Notes: a model not told the origin generated them from the sequence alone. A stretch of 64,000 nucleotides of DNA from Arcticibacterium luteifluviistationis (GCF_003258705.1 NZ_CP029480.1:124001-188000); one strand, 5' to 3'; counted from the first letter of the stretch, positions 43,880 to 53,324 are shown. Translations and numbers: made by a program.

Positions 43880-46800
43880 ATGTACCCTAACAAAGATTCA
43901 TCAAGAATGAGATTACTACTCTTAACCCTGTTTTGCTTTTCCTTATTCCCTTCACAAGCTCAAAATCAAAAACCAAACATCATCTTTATTTTAACCGATG
44001 ATCAGCGGTTTGACGCCCTAGGTTATGCTGGAAATAAATTGATTTCTACGCCCGAAATGGACAAATTGGCCAAAGAGGGTACCTACTTTAAAAATGCTAT
44101 GGTAACCACGCCTATTTGTGCAGCAAGTAGGGCAAGTATTCTTACAGGAATGTATGAGCGTAAGCACAATTTTAATTTCCAGACAGGCAACATTCGAGAA
44201 TCATACATGGCGAGTTCTTATCCTACTATTTTAAAAGAAAATGGCTATAAGACAGGCTTTTATGGAAAATATGGTGTAAGGTACGATGGTTTAGAGAGCC
44301 AGTTTGATGAATATGAATCTTATGACAGAAATGGTGCTTACCCAGATAGGAGAGGTTACTATTATAAAACAATTGGAGAGGATACCGTACATCTTACGCG
44401 TTACACAGGACAGCAAGCTATTGATTTTATAGATAGAGCAGAAGCAGATAAGCCCTTCTGTCTTTCCTTAAGTTTCAGTGCTCCTCACGCCCACGACTCT
44501 GCCAAAGACCAATACTTCTGGCAAGAGGAATCAGATGCCTTACTTCAAGATACCGAAATTCCAGACCCAGAACTTGGTGAAGACAGCTTCTTTGAATCTC
44601 TACCTAAAATAGTGCGTGACGGTTTCAATAGATTACGCTGGACATGGCGGTATGACACTCCTGAGAAATACCAACATAGTGTAAAAGGCTACTATCGCAT
44701 GATTTCTGGCATTGACCGAGAAATTGCTAAGATTCGTGAGGAACTCAAAAAGAAAGGCTTAGACCAAAATACGGTTATCATACTTATGGGTGATAATGGA
44801 TACTTTTTGGGCGAGCGTCAACTGGCTGGAAAGTGGCTACTTTATGATAATTCTATTAGAGTGCCGCTAATTGTGTTTGACCCAAGAAGGGGAGAACAAT
44901 ATGACAGCGATGTAATGGCATTAAATGTTGATGTACCTTCTACCATTTTAGAGCTTGCAGGTCTCAAACAACCAGAAGGGTGGCAAGGGAAAAGTTTGAT
45001 ACCAGTTGTTGAAAATTCAGGCAAAGACTTTGGTCGAGATACCGTTTTGGTAGAGCATTTATGGGAGTTTGAAAACATTCCACCTAGCGAAGGTGTTAGA
45101 ACCAAGGACTGGAAATATTTTAGGTATGTGAACGACCAGTCTATAGAAGAACTTTACAATCTCAAAGAAGACCCTAAAGAGATTAATAACCTGGCAAAGG
45201 ATGCTCAGTATCAAGAAAAGTTAAAAGCATTTCGTCTTAAAACGAATAAACTTATTCTAGAACATTCTGATGAATATTCTGAGGGGCCAAGCCAATTGAC
45301 AGTGGAGTGGATAAGAGATACTAAGGGCATAAAAATTATTGATAACAAACCAGAATTTGGCTGGGTAGTGCCAAAAGGTGCTGTTACGCAATCTGCTTAT
45401 CAAATATTGGTGGCTACGTCAGAAAAAAATATAAACAATAACATCGGCGACATTTGGAACAGTCATCAAATAAGAACCAATAAATCCTATGACATTGAAT
45501 ATGCTGGTCAATCTTTGACCGCGGGTAAAACCTATTATTGGAAAGCTAGAATTTGGGACCAAGACAATCGACTATCCAGGTATTCTGAAAGCCAATCTTT
45601 TAGAATGGGTACAGCCCAAAAGACTATCACTACGCCTAATAGTTTTCAAATTGATAAAATCAAACCTTCCGTTTTCGAAAAACGTGACAAGGTCTATTTC
45701 ATGGATTTCGGAAAAGCGGCTTTTGGTACCATAGATTTCACTTACAAAGCTAAAAAAGCTCATGTATTAACTTTTAGAATTGGTGAACAACTAGAGAGCG
45801 GAAACATTAATAGAACACCTTTTCCAAAAAGCCATATTCGATATCAAGAAATAAAAGTTCCGGTAAAACCTGGACAAACTAATTATCAACTTCAAGTCAA
45901 AGTAGACGAAAGAAATACTTTACCTGGAAAAGCCCTGCCACTTCCAAATGGCTTCCCTGTAATGATGCCTTTTAGATACGCTGAAGTGGAAGGTGCAAAG
46001 GAGCCAATTGTAGCCGACAACTTTACGCAATTAGCCTATCACAGCTATTGGGATGAATCTGCCAGTGCTTTTAAAAGTTCAAATGATATCTTAAATCAAG
46101 TTTGGGATATCTGTAAATACACCATTAAAGCCACCACTTTTAATGGGCTTTACGTAGATGGTGACCGTGAGCGAATTCCTTATGAGGCAGATGCTTATTT
46201 GAATCAATTAAGCCATTATACCACAGACCGCGAATATGCCATAGCGAGACAAACCATAGAGTATTTTATGGAGCATCCTACGTGGCCTACAGAGTGGCAA
46301 CAGCATGTGGCACTTATGTTTTATGCCGATTATATGTACACTGGCAATACGGAGCTTATAGCGAAGTATTATGAGCAACTAAAGTTCAAAACACTTTATG
46401 ACCTAGCTAACGAAGATGGTCTGATAACTTCTACCAAAATGACTCCCGAGTTAATGGCTAATCTTGGTTTCCCTAAGACCCTGAAAGAAACTTTTAGAGA
46501 CATTGTAGATTGGCCTTCTGCTGGCTGGGGAGGTGACCCTGCTAATAAAGGCGAGCGTGATGCTTATGTGTTTAAAGACTACAATACAGTGGTGAACGCT
46601 TTTTACTATCAAAACATGAAAATCATGGCTGAGTTTGCTAATCTTTTGGGCAAAACTAAAGAGGCTAGTGACTTTGAATTACGAGCTCTAAAGGCGAAAA
46701 AAGCAGTGAACGAGCAGATGTTTGACGCGGAGCGTGGAGTGTATATAGATGGCATAGGAACAGACCATGCAGCATTACACGCAAACATGCTTCCTCTTGC

Positions 46801-47401
46801 CTTTAATATGGTTCCAGAAGAACATATTCAATCGGTGGTAGACCACATTAAATCTAGAGGAATGGCCTGCAGTGTTTATGGTTCTCAGTATTTGATGGAT
46901 GCTCTTTATAACGCCGGAGCTAGCGATTATGCCTTAGAACTTTTGGTAGATACCAGTGACCGAAGTTGGTTTAATATGATTAGAGCTGGCTCTACCATGA
47001 CCTTAGAAGCATGGGATTTGAAGTATAAAAATAACCTTGACTGGAATCATGCTTGGGGTGCAGTGCCTGCCAATGTAATTCCAAGAGGACTTTGGGGCAT
47101 TCAACCTAAAACGCCTGGTTTTGGAGTTGCGGTCATTAAACCTCAAATGAGCAAATTGAAAAACAGTCAAATAGAAGTCCCTACAATTAATGGCACCATC
47201 AAAGGAAGTTATCAATTTAAGAGTAGCCGTTTACAAGTATTTGAAATAGAAATCCCAGCTAATATGGTAGCAGAGTTTGAGGTCGTTCCCGAACCAGGGA
47301 AAGAATTGATGCACAATGGCAAAAAAGTAAATGCAGCTTTCGGATCTGTGCGTCTAAACCCAGGCAAACATGAAATTAGATTAGTGGTCAATTCGTTTTG
47401 A
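43880..47401 (+). CDS. Sulfatase - GH78 alpha-L-rhamnosidase fusion
   Basis: A 1173-residue protein. The likely signal peptide starts at M10 ([18 protein letters not shown]). Sulfatase domain, about 30-465: [14 protein letters not shown], formylglycine site C80-A-A-S-R84, then [19 protein letters not shown]78 half, about 475-1173: an Ig-like start ([26 protein letters not shown]), a beta domain ([15 protein letters not shown]) and an alpha/alpha barrel with [12 protein letters not shown] (D760, R763, general acid E764), GWGGD and a C-terminal beta domain. It would desulfate and then cleave sulfated L-rhamnose ends, as described for ulvan-degrading loci of marine Bacteroidota. The nearby rhamnose mutarotase supports this. 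Confidence 0.88.
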   Translation: MYPNKDSSRMRLLLLTLFCFSLFPSQAQNQKPNIIFILTDDQRFDALGYAGNKLISTPEMDKLAKEGTYFKNAMVTTPICAASRASILTGMYERKHNFNFQTGNIRESYMASSYPTILKENGYKTGFYGKYGVRYDGLESQFDEYESYDRNGAYPDRRGYYYKTIGEDTVHLTRYTGQQAIDFIDRAEADKPFCLSLSFSAPHAHDSAKDQYFWQEESDALLQDTEIPDPELGEDSFFESLPKIVRDGFNRLRWTWRYDTPEKYQHSVKGYYRMISGIDREIAKIREELKKKGLDQNTVIILMGDNGYFLGERQLAGKWLLYDNSIRVPLIVFDPRRGEQYDSDVMALNVDVPSTILELAGLKQPEGWQGKSLIPVVENSGKDFGRDTVLVEHLWEFENIPPSEGVRTKDWKYFRYVNDQSIEELYNLKEDPKEINNLAKDAQYQEKLKAFRLKTNKLILEHSDEYSEGPSQLTVEWIRDTKGIKIIDNKPEFGWVVPKGAVTQSAYQILVATSEKNINNNIGDIWNSHQIRTNKSYDIEYAGQSLTAGKTYYWKARIWDQDNRLSRYSESQSFRMGTAQKTITTPNSFQIDKIKPSVFEKRDKVYFMDFGKAAFGTIDFTYKAKKAHVLTFRIGEQLESGNINRTPFPKSHIRYQEIKVPVKPGQTNYQLQVKVDERNTLPGKALPLPNGFPVMMPFRYAEVEGAKEPIVADNFTQLAYHSYWDESASAFKSSNDILNQVWDICKYTIKATTFNGLYVDGDRERIPYEADAYLNQLSHYTTDREYAIARQTIEYFMEHPTWPTEWQQHVALMFYADYMYTGNTELIAKYYEQLKFKTLYDLANEDGLITSTKMTPELMANLGFPKTLKETFRDIVDWPSAGWGGDPANKGERDAYVFKDYNTVVNAFYYQNMKIMAEFANLLGKTKEASDFELRALKAKKAVNEQMFDAERGVYIDGIGTDHAALHANMLPLAFNMVPEEHIQSVVDHIKSRGMACSVYGSQYLMDALYNAGASDYALELLVDTSDRSWFNMIRAGSTMTLEAWDLKYKNNLDWNHAWGAVPANVIPRGLWGIQPKTPGFGVAVIKPQMSKLKNSQIEVPTINGTIKGSYQFKSSRLQVFEIEIPANMVAEFEVVPEPGKELMHNGKKVNAAFGSVRLNPGKHEIRLVVNSF

Positions 47402-47453
47402 CCACTAGCTTCAAAAGTTTCGTATCGCAAGAGAAAAGAAATACAACTAAAGT

Positions 47454-47491
47454 AAAAAGGCCTCATAATCGAATGACTATGAGGCTTTTTT
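47454..47491 (+). terminator. Intrinsic terminator after the sulfatase-GH78 gene
   Basis: A 14-bp stem with one G-T pair (47454-47467 with 47478-47491), 10-nt loop, ending in a run of six T on the plus strand, 53 bp past the stop. Confidence 0.85.
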
Positions 47492-47516
47492 GTTCCGGCC
47501 TTGACTATCCTTTTAG

Positions 47517-48032
47517 TGTATTCCTATACAATTCATTAAATATTTACAGGCTGCTCGAGATTGGTTATTAATCAGTTGTTTTACAGGACAAAGAGTCTCT
47601 GACCTTTTAAAACTAACGAAGAAAAGTATCGAAAAAATGAAAGGTTATAAGGTTCTAAATTTAAGGCAGCAGAAAGGAGGTAGAGAGATAGTCCTACCTA
47701 TTTTCCCTGAAGTTGAAGAAGTGCTAAAAAAAAGGGGAAAGGATTTTCCTAAAAGACTTTCAGACTAGATATACAATAAGCTAACCAAAGAGGTAGGTAG
47801 GTTTGGATGAAATGAAAGAGGACTCACTAAATAACCCTGAAACAAATAGAAAAACCGAAGGAATTTATCCTAAGTGGAAGCTGATTAGCACTCATATTGG
47901 AAGACGGTCTCTCGCGACAAATTTATATGGCAAATATGCCACACCACTAATAGTGGCAATGACTGGTCACGCTCGAGAAGTTACCTTTCTCCAATACATT
48001 GTCACAATGCACTTGCTCTTGCTGAATTTTGA
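47517..48032 (+). pseudogene. Decayed tyrosine recombinase (integrase) catalytic domain
   Basis: A broken gene spread over two frames. Frame A gives QAARDWLLISCFTGQRVSDLL, with the catalytic Arg in TGQR, up to an in-frame TAG at 47766-47768 and on to KEVGRFG. A frameshift near 47800 leads to frame B: ISTHIGRRSLATNLY (HxxR motif) and MTGHAREVTFLQYI. A second frameshift near 48000 returns to frame A with HNALALAEF and a stop at 48030-48032, the normal tail of such enzymes. The N-terminal SAM-like domain is missing. It is a relic of an integrative element or prophage. Confidence 0.85.
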
Positions 48033-48403
48033 GTGAGGTGCGAGTTTAATCTAGATGTAGAAAGCGTGAATAGGGCCTTGTTGACCAGAAGGGTTCAAAC
48101 TTCTTCAACAACATAGGATAAAGTCTCGATCGTCCAGTTAATTAGGTAGTTGTTTTTTCCTGTTTTTAAACTGTCTGATTTTTAGGGAAGGCTACAGGAA
48201 AACCTCGTTTACGAATACCACGGATTTTAAGACTATTACACTTCCAAAGCATTTAATTCAAATCGCAAACGCTTACTTCAGAGGTTTTTATTTTTGGTCT
48301 ACTATTGTTATGACCATTAATGATCAAATTTAATGCTCTTGGGGAGGGAGGATAACTAACACAAGCCAATTAAAAATCATACTCCAGAATGAAGTTTAAT
48401 AAG
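48033..48403. other. Non-coding stretch between two mobile-element relics
   Basis: About 370 bp with frequent stops in all frames and no recognisable motif. It is probably eroded DNA of the same former element. Confidence 0.4.
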
Positions 48404-48677
48404 TTATTCTTTGCAGCTTTCTAAATATAACTCCAAGTCAGATTTCTTGAACAGTACTCTATTTTCGGAAGGCTTGTAAGAAGGAAAACTTGAGCGAATT
48501 TTAGCAAACGTAGGTTTGGAAACTTTCAAAAAAGGCTACGGCTTCAGTATAGTTTAGGTATTCGTCTGGCTTACTAACTTCATTTATACCTGACTAAGAA
48601 TTTAAAGCATCACTTAAAGCTTCTGCTATTAAGACTTTGGGTTGCGTTTCACTAATAACCACTAAACTGTTTTCCAT
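48404..48677 (-). pseudogene. Decayed excisionase-like helix-turn-helix gene
   Basis: The start ATG is at 48675-48677 (MENSLVVISETQPKVLIAEA). A TAG interrupts the frame after DALNS, then PDEYLNYTEAVAFF. A frameshift leads to KVSKPTFAKIRSSFPSYKPS followed by RVLFKKSDLELYLESCKE and TAA at 48404-48406. The pattern (SKPT recognition helix, then VLFKKSDLExYLES) is that of small MerR-like or excisionase HTH proteins carried by Bacteroidota mobile elements. With the integrase relic 0.4 kb away it marks a dead element. Confidence 0.8.
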
Positions 48678-49074
48678 CTTTATTTAATTTCGATGGCTCA
48701 ATTACCCCAGATGTATTTTGGCGAATGTGACAAATGAAACAATTACGCATTAAAAGGTATTTTTGGAACACAGTTTTAAGATTCTGGTTTGCTTTTGAGG
48801 ACATCAAATCTAGTTCCAACTTGAAAATCTCTCATTGCCATCCTTCATAATAGTTTCAATTCATATTATGAAGAATCTCATTCAAGAACATGTACATTTT
48901 GCAGATTATAAAGCTGTATTAATGAGCTTAAAACACCAATCTTCTGCATTTAAATCTAGCCAAAAGCAGTATTCCCAATTAAATGCAAATTTTAAAACCA
49001 ACTTTACATTTATTGCGATTGAAGTTACTTTATGCTTTTAAATTTACATATTACGAAAACCAACAACTTTTTCA
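48678..49074. other. Intergenic region before the HMA-AraC gene
   Basis: About 400 bp with only one short frame (48865-49041, starting MKNLIQEHVHFADYKAVLMS) that has no family match and an odd hydrophobic end. I treat it as unsupported. No strong inverted repeat was seen. Confidence 0.35.
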
Positions 49075-49635
49075 ATGAAGCTTTACATTCAAAATATGGT
49101 ATGTCTTTGTTGCAAAATGACGGTAGCCGCAGAACTAAAAAAAATGGGCTTGGCCTATTCTGGCCTTGAGTTAGGTGAAGTTCATTTGACTAATCCTATT
49201 ACCAAGAAAGAAAAAACTCTCTTAAAGCGTACACTTCATGACTACGGCCTTGAGCTCATGGAGGACAAGAAAGCAATCTTAGTAGAAAAAATAGTGGCCC
49301 TCATTATCAGTATGATTCATGATTCTGAAGAATTGCCTACCATGAATTTCTCAGTTTTTCTAACCAATCAACTAAATCAAGATTATCACACATTATCTAC
49401 TCTTTTTTCGCAAACAAAGGGTGTGACCATCGAACATTTTATTATCCTTCACAAGATTGAGAGGGTTAAAGAACTCATTATGTATGATGAATTAAGTCTT
49501 ACAGAAATCTCCTATAAATTAGACTATAGCAGTGTGGCACATTTGTCAAATCAATTTAAAAAAGTCACAGGCCTTACTCCCACTTTCTTCAAGAATATAA
49601 AAAACAAGAAACGTATCCCTTTAGAAAGTTTATAA
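49075..49635 (+). CDS. HMA-like domain fused to AraC-type HTH regulator
   Basis: A 186-residue protein. The N-terminal ~70 residues resemble a heavy-metal-associated domain (MKLYIQNMVCLCCKMTVAAELKKMGL) with the CxxC metal-binding pair C10/C13 preceded by the usual M-x. The C-terminal ~100 residues carry the AraC double HTH (LSLTEISYKLDYSSVAHLSNQFKKVTGLTPTFFK). This combination is found in Bacteroidota as small putative metal- or redox-responsive regulators. It is the first gene of the stress island and lies 118 bp before the BON-domain gene with its hairpin, so it may control it. Whether it binds metal is untested. Confidence 0.8.
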   Translation: MKLYIQNMVCLCCKMTVAAELKKMGLAYSGLELGEVHLTNPITKKEKTLLKRTLHDYGLELMEDKKAILVEKIVALIISMIHDSEELPTMNFSVFLTNQLNQDYHTLSTLFSQTKGVTIEHFIILHKIERVKELIMYDELSLTEISYKLDYSSVAHLSNQFKKVTGLTPTFFKNIKNKKRIPLESL

Positions 49636-49704
49636 AAAGCTATACTGTCTCAATCATGTAATTATACTACCTAATTATGTAGCACATTTGGGCAGCTAAG
49701 TGGC

Positions 49705-49748
49705 ACTTTTGTTAGACAATAAAGACTTATTTATTGTCTAACAAAAGT
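49705..49748 (+). promoter_or_regulatory. Perfect 19-bp hairpin abutting the BON gene start
   Basis: Arms ACTTTTGTTAGACAATAAA (49705-49723) and its exact complement (49730-49748) around a 6-nt loop. The second arm ends 5 nt before the ATG at 49754. There is no T tract, so it is not an ordinary terminator. As RNA it would occlude the ribosome-binding region; as DNA it would be a long operator. Confidence 0.7.
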
Positions 49749-49753
49749 ACAAC

Positions 49754-50407
49754 ATGAGAAATGATTTAGAACTACAACGAGACGTACAAAACGCAATTAA
49801 ATGGGAGCCTTCTATGAATGCTGCTGAGATAGGCGTAACCGCCAAAGATGGCCTTATAACCTTATCTGGAAAGGTAGATAGTTATTCTAAAAAGATTAAT
49901 GCGGAAAATGCTGTTAAAAAGGTAAAAGGCGTAAAAGCTATAGTAGAAGAAATGACAATTGATTATGGTTATTCATTTAAAAAAGATGACTCCGACATTG
50001 CCAATGATATTCTAATTGCATGGAAAGCTAACTGGGAGGTACCACAAGATAAGATAAAAGTTAAGGTAGAAGATGGCTGGGTAGAAATAGATGGAGAAGT
50101 AGCTTGGAAATTTCAAGAGGAAGCCTCCAAGGACTGTATTAAAAACCTCTCTGGGGTAAACGGTGTCACTAATTTGATTAAAGTAAAATCAGAGTCGAAG
50201 GATATCTTAGAAAAGAAAGAGCTCGAGAACTCCTTAAACCGAAATTGGTCTATAGATGCGAAAGACATAAAAATTGATGTAAATCTAAACAAGGTAAAAC
50301 TAACGGGTTTAGTCCACTCTTTATATCAAAAAGACGAGGCAGGTCGCTTGGCTTGGAATACTCCAGGAGTGTCTTCTGTCGACAATGAACTGGCGGTAAT
50401 AAACTAA
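49754..50407 (+). CDS. Triple BON-domain protein (OsmY-like)
   Basis: A 217-residue protein built of three BON domains: about 3-72 (IGVTAKDGLITLSGKVDSYSKKINAENAVKKVKGVKAI), 78-147 (IKVKVEDGWVEIDGEVAWKFQEEASKDCIKNLSGVNGVTNLI) and 152-216 (IKIDVNLNKVKLTGLVHSLYQKDEAGRLAWNTPGVSSV). BON domains bind phospholipid or envelope components and occur in osmotic-stress proteins. No signal peptide is present, so unlike E. coli OsmY it may be cytoplasmic. A perfect hairpin ends 5 nt before the start codon, and a terminator follows at 50437. Confidence 0.9.
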   Translation: MRNDLELQRDVQNAIKWEPSMNAAEIGVTAKDGLITLSGKVDSYSKKINAENAVKKVKGVKAIVEEMTIDYGYSFKKDDSDIANDILIAWKANWEVPQDKIKVKVEDGWVEIDGEVAWKFQEEASKDCIKNLSGVNGVTNLIKVKSESKDILEKKELENSLNRNWSIDAKDIKIDVNLNKVKLTGLVHSLYQKDEAGRLAWNTPGVSSVDNELAVIN

Positions 50408-50436
50408 ATATATCTAATTAATGGATTACCTAGCAG

Positions 50437-50474
50437 GGAGGCTGCCTCAGAAGTGAGAGACAGCCTCCTTTTTC
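50437..50474 (+). terminator. Intrinsic terminator after the BON gene
   Basis: GGAGGCTGCCTC (50437-50448), loop, GAGACAGCCTCC (50457-50468), one mismatch, then a T-rich tail at 50469-50474. It lies between convergent genes. Confidence 0.8.
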
Positions 50475-50529
50475 TATTCAGCATTCTCTCACCAAAAGGA
50501 AGTATTAAAACTCAATCATCGCTCAAGTT

Positions 50530-50916
50530 TTACTTTTCAAAGTGTTCTCTTACAAAGGCCTCCTTTTGATTATCAGTCATTTTATCTGAGGCTTTCACAT
50601 CAACTTTGATATCCTTAAAATGAGAATCCTTTTCAAGGAAATTGTGTAATTCTACCCGAGCGTTTGTGGGACCAAAAAGAAGTACATGATCATAATTTAA
50701 TATTTCAGCTGAAATATCCTTATAGAAGGCTTCTTGCATTTGTTGCCTTTTATTGTGCATCAGATTTTCGTTTTTGCGTATCGCTTCATCTTGTACATCA
50801 AAATCAAATTTTGAGTTGATGGTTTTCATTTTGTCTTTTAAATTAATCAAATGTGCAGCAGAATGGTCCATCCAGATGCCTAAGTTGTTTTGTGTCCCCA
50901 TTTTTTCTTTTTTCAT
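50530..50916 (-). CDS. baeRF/host-attachment-like protein
   Basis: A 128-residue cytoplasmic protein. LGIWMDHSAAHLINLK near the N-terminus and the C-terminal LNYDHVLLFGPTNARVELHNFLEKDSHFKDIKVDVKASDKMTDNQKEAFVREHF resemble the release-factor-1-like (baeRF or host attachment) domains that occur in Bacteroidota stress clusters. Its start overlaps the OsmC stop (ATGA), implying translational coupling. No GGQ-like catalytic loop was seen. The role is unknown and may be ribosome- or tRNA-linked. Confidence 0.5.
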   Translation of the reverse strand: MKKEKMGTQNNLGIWMDHSAAHLINLKDKMKTINSKFDFDVQDEAIRKNENLMHNKRQQMQEAFYKDISAEILNYDHVLLFGPTNARVELHNFLEKDSHFKDIKVDVKASDKMTDNQKEAFVREHFEK

Positions 50917-51380
50917 GTACTTTCTATTAAAATATTTTCTACCAGAACAGTTATTTCCATGCTAATTTTTGACTTAATAGAATTACTTATCAAGCACGCA
51001 TCTTCGGCCTTTTTCACTATCCTTATGGCTTTATTCCTATAATTTTCATTATGAATCACCACTGTAGGTTTGAGTAAAATTTCGCTCATCACAAGTTTGC
51101 CATCTACATTTTCTAGTTTCCCGGTGGCATGGCAAAAAAAGCTTTGAAAATCTAGTGTGGAATTTTCTGCTATAGCAAGGAAAGTAGTCATTAAACAACC
51201 ACTCACAGATGCCACAAACAAATGCTCGGGTGACCAAATCCCTTCCATTCCCTTCGGAAATTCTGGAGGGGTAGCCACTTCAATGCAAATCCCCTTTTTC
51301 TTATTTAACTCAGGAGAACACATAATTCCTTTTCGGCTGTTTTCCCATTTTATATCAACATTATAAAAATGTGTCTCCAT
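50913..51380 (-). CDS. OsmC/Ohr-family peroxide-detoxifying protein
   Basis: A 155-residue protein with the OsmC fold. The two redox cysteines are in VSGCLMTTFLAIAE (about residue 60) and AEDACLISNS (about 128). WSPEHLFVASVSGC is the family signature. OsmC-like proteins reduce organic hydroperoxides with a dithiol. It is coupled to the baeRF-like gene through a 4-nt overlap and lies in a cluster with Dps and HPF, consistent with a general or oxidative stress regulon. Confidence 0.88.
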   Translation of the reverse strand: METHFYNVDIKWENSRKGIMCSPELNKKKGICIEVATPPEFPKGMEGIWSPEHLFVASVSGCLMTTFLAIAENSTLDFQSFFCHATGKLENVDGKLVMSEILLKPTVVIHNENYRNKAIRIVKKAEDACLISNSIKSKISMEITVLVENILIEST

Positions 51381-51423
51381 TGCTTATTTATTTAAAAGGT
51401 GTATTGCAGAATTCGACTAACTA

Positions 51424-51642
51424 TCAGTTCGTTTCACTTTTAGACTTTTTTGTGGTGCTTACTCCAAAAGCAGAATAAATCGGGCAATAACCAATGAAAC
51501 TAGTGATTAATAAGACGCCCATAATTACCAACAAAACAATTGATAAAACACCTGATATTATATTGTTATAATATAAAACCATAATGATGATGGCTATACC
51601 AAATCGGATTCTTCGATCCAATGTTCCCATGTTAAATTTCAT
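51424..51642 (-). CDS. DUF2892 (YgaP-type) membrane protein
   Basis: The start was chosen at ATG 51640-51642 (MKFNMGTLDRRIRFG), which removes an overlap with dps and matches the family start. 72 residues with two transmembrane helices and the DUF2892 signature NMGTLDRxIR, LLITSFIGYCPIYSAFG. The same domain is often fused to rhodanese in YgaP. Its function as a free protein is not established. Confidence 0.85.
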   Translation of the reverse strand: MKFNMGTLDRRIRFGIAIIIMVLYYNNIISGVLSIVLLVIMGVLLITSFIGYCPIYSAFGVSTTKKSKSETN

Positions 51643-51653
51643 AATTGTATTGT

Positions 51654-52130
51654 TTAATTTTTTAAGTGCGAACGTAAGAACCAAGCCATTTTTTCATGTT
51701 TCTCCATGAGCCCAGTAATGAAATCACTTGTTCCAGCATCCTGAAATTCGTTAGCAAAAGGTTTTATATGTCCACGTAAAATAATTATAACGCTTTGGTG
51801 GTCTGACAAGAGCTCCCTGATAAAGCCCTGGCTGTCGTTCTTCTCTCCAACAGCTTCGGTCAGGTGAGTTAAATTTTGGTAAGCCGTCAAAGATGCTGGA
51901 GCAAAATGACCTATAGCCCTTATACGTTCTGCCACACTATCTGTAATTGCATCTAATTCTTGAAATTGCGTTTCAAAGAATTTATGCTTCTCGTAAAAAT
52001 CAGCTCCCTCCATATTCCAATGAGCATTTTTAGTTTTTACATAGAGAACAGTTTCATCTGCTAAAACTTTTGATAATTCAACTGCTACTGCCTGTCGATT
52101 TTTATCGACTATTCCTATTTGAGTTTTCAT
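51654..52130 (-). CDS. dps: Dps-family ferritin-like DNA-protection protein
   Basis: A 158-residue protein with the Dps four-helix bundle. The intersubunit ferroxidase site is seen in KTKNAHWNMEGADFYEKHKFFETQFQELD (His37, His/Asp and Glu ligands), followed by ITDSVAERIRAIG. Dps dodecamers oxidise Fe2+ with H2O2 and store iron, protecting DNA in starvation or peroxide stress. It lies between HPF and DUF2892 genes with gaps of 11 bp, which points to one transcript. Confidence 0.93.
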   Translation of the reverse strand: MKTQIGIVDKNRQAVAVELSKVLADETVLYVKTKNAHWNMEGADFYEKHKFFETQFQELDAITDSVAERIRAIGHFAPASLTAYQNLTHLTEAVGEKNDSQGFIRELLSDHQSVIIILRGHIKPFANEFQDAGTSDFITGLMEKHEKMAWFLRSHLKN

Positions 52131-52141
52131 AGTTTCTTTTT

Positions 52142-52456
52142 TTAATTATTTTGGAGACGTCCAAAAATTGTATCTAAAGAGGTTGTCAATTTGTCAATTG
52201 CCCCAGAAACAGCTTCTTCAAGCGTATCTTTTTGACATGAAACGGCTATTGGTTGCCTTCCTTTTATTCTTGTTTCAAGTAAACATCGCATATCTCCTTC
52301 TCCGTTTTTACCACCGTTTTCGTCTGACAGATGAACCTCTATTCTGGTCAAACCTGATTCATATCTTTCCAAGCCTTCTTCTATTAAAGACGTGAAATAA
52401 TCCTCATTCTTTTCGTCGCCATTTATAGTTTTGTCTGTATTATATTGAATTTTCAT
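52142..52456 (-). CDS. HPF/RaiA-type ribosome-associated protein
   Basis: A 104-residue protein with the short HPF/RaiA (sigma-54 modulation) pattern: MKIQYNTDKTING, then LTRIEVHLSDENGGKNGEGDMRCLLETRIKGRQPIAVSCQKDTLEEAVSGAIDKLTTSLDTIFGRLQ. Such proteins bind the 30S subunit and silence or dimerise ribosomes in stationary phase. It is 11 bp before dps and 5 bp after the acidic protein, consistent with a stress operon. Confidence 0.85.
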   Translation of the reverse strand: MKIQYNTDKTINGDEKNEDYFTSLIEEGLERYESGLTRIEVHLSDENGGKNGEGDMRCLLETRIKGRQPIAVSCQKDTLEEAVSGAIDKLTTSLDTIFGRLQNN

Positions 52457-52461
52457 AATTG

Positions 52462-52995
52462 TTATTTTTTAAGTTTATCGTTACTATCCTCCTCTAAATC
52501 GTTATGGTTATCTCCTCCTATACTGTAGTAATTATTTTCCTCGTCCTCGCTGCCTACACTTTCTTGCTGGTCGTCTAACTCTGCTCCTGGTACATCTAGG
52601 TCATCTCCTGACATATCGTCCTTAAAACCCTTTTCGTTTGACTTACCAGCTTTTTCATTACGGGTCTTCTTCTTTGAAATATCTTCAGGATCAATATCCT
52701 CTTCTTCCTTCCCTTGTTTATAGATATCTTCAGAAGCTGGATAATGTGGGTATCCCGGAAATGAAGGCCTTTTGATATCTTTTGGAGTAATCGCAATTTT
52801 ATGCGTTTTGCCGTATTCAGTTACTAGTTCATCTAAAGATTGATAGTAACTCTCCAAGTTTTTGACATTTACTTCGCCATCTTCAGAGCTATTTTCTGGC
52901 ATTTCCATAATGAACTTGTGCAACTCTGGAAATTCATTTAGAATTTCAGTAGTAATGTTTATGATAGCCTGTTCTAATTCTCGTTTCGTTTTCAT
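52462..52995 (-). CDS. Acidic low-complexity stress-island protein
   Basis: A 177-residue protein without a signal peptide or membrane segment. The N-terminal 70 residues form helices (KRELEQAIINITTEILNEFPELHKFIMEMPE). The C-terminal 100 residues are very acidic and probably disordered, with a recognisable block DLDVPGAELDDQQESVGSEDEENNYYSIGGDNHNDLEED. Similar tails occur in uncharacterised Bacteroidota proteins next to HPF, Dps and OsmC genes. No function is known. It heads the minus-strand operon that runs through HPF and dps. Confidence 0.75.
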   Translation of the reverse strand: MKTKRELEQAIINITTEILNEFPELHKFIMEMPENSSEDGEVNVKNLESYYQSLDELVTEYGKTHKIAITPKDIKRPSFPGYPHYPASEDIYKQGKEEEDIDPEDISKKKTRNEKAGKSNEKGFKDDMSGDDLDVPGAELDDQQESVGSEDEENNYYSIGGDNHNDLEEDSNDKLKK

Positions 52996-53324
52996 TTTAT
53001 AATTCTTTATATCCTCATCCTCGTGCGACTCTCGTTTGCTATTAATTTTAAAGTATTAAGATGTTATAGTATTATGGCAACACTTCAAAGTTCATTAAAC
53101 CTTCGCCAAAAAGGTTACATAATTGAGGCTTAATCTTATACAAATAATATTGCTCCGCACGAACTATAAAAGATGGAATAGTAGAAAAATGAAATGACAA
53201 TTCCGCTATGAAAAAGCCAATAGCAATAAAGTATAAAATACTAATTTCTAGTAATTTACAGATTTTACTTATAACGAAAAAGGTCTTTTAAAAAAGGAGT
53301 GATCTTTACCGAGTAATCATTTTA
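52996..53324. other. Intergenic region, promoter side of the stress operon
   Basis: About 330 bp, AT rich, upstream of the acidic-protein gene and downstream of the AI-2E transporter gene, both on the minus strand. No clear hairpin or operator stood out. Confidence 0.4.

Noticed and set aside
48835-49041. 68-codon frame before the HMA-AraC gene
   Set aside because: No recognisable domain, an abrupt hydrophobic end and location in decayed DNA; could be a remnant but is not supportable as a gene.
51643-51684. Extended start of the DUF2892 protein overlapping dps
   Set aside because: The extra 14 residues are not part of the family and would overlap dps by 31 nt.
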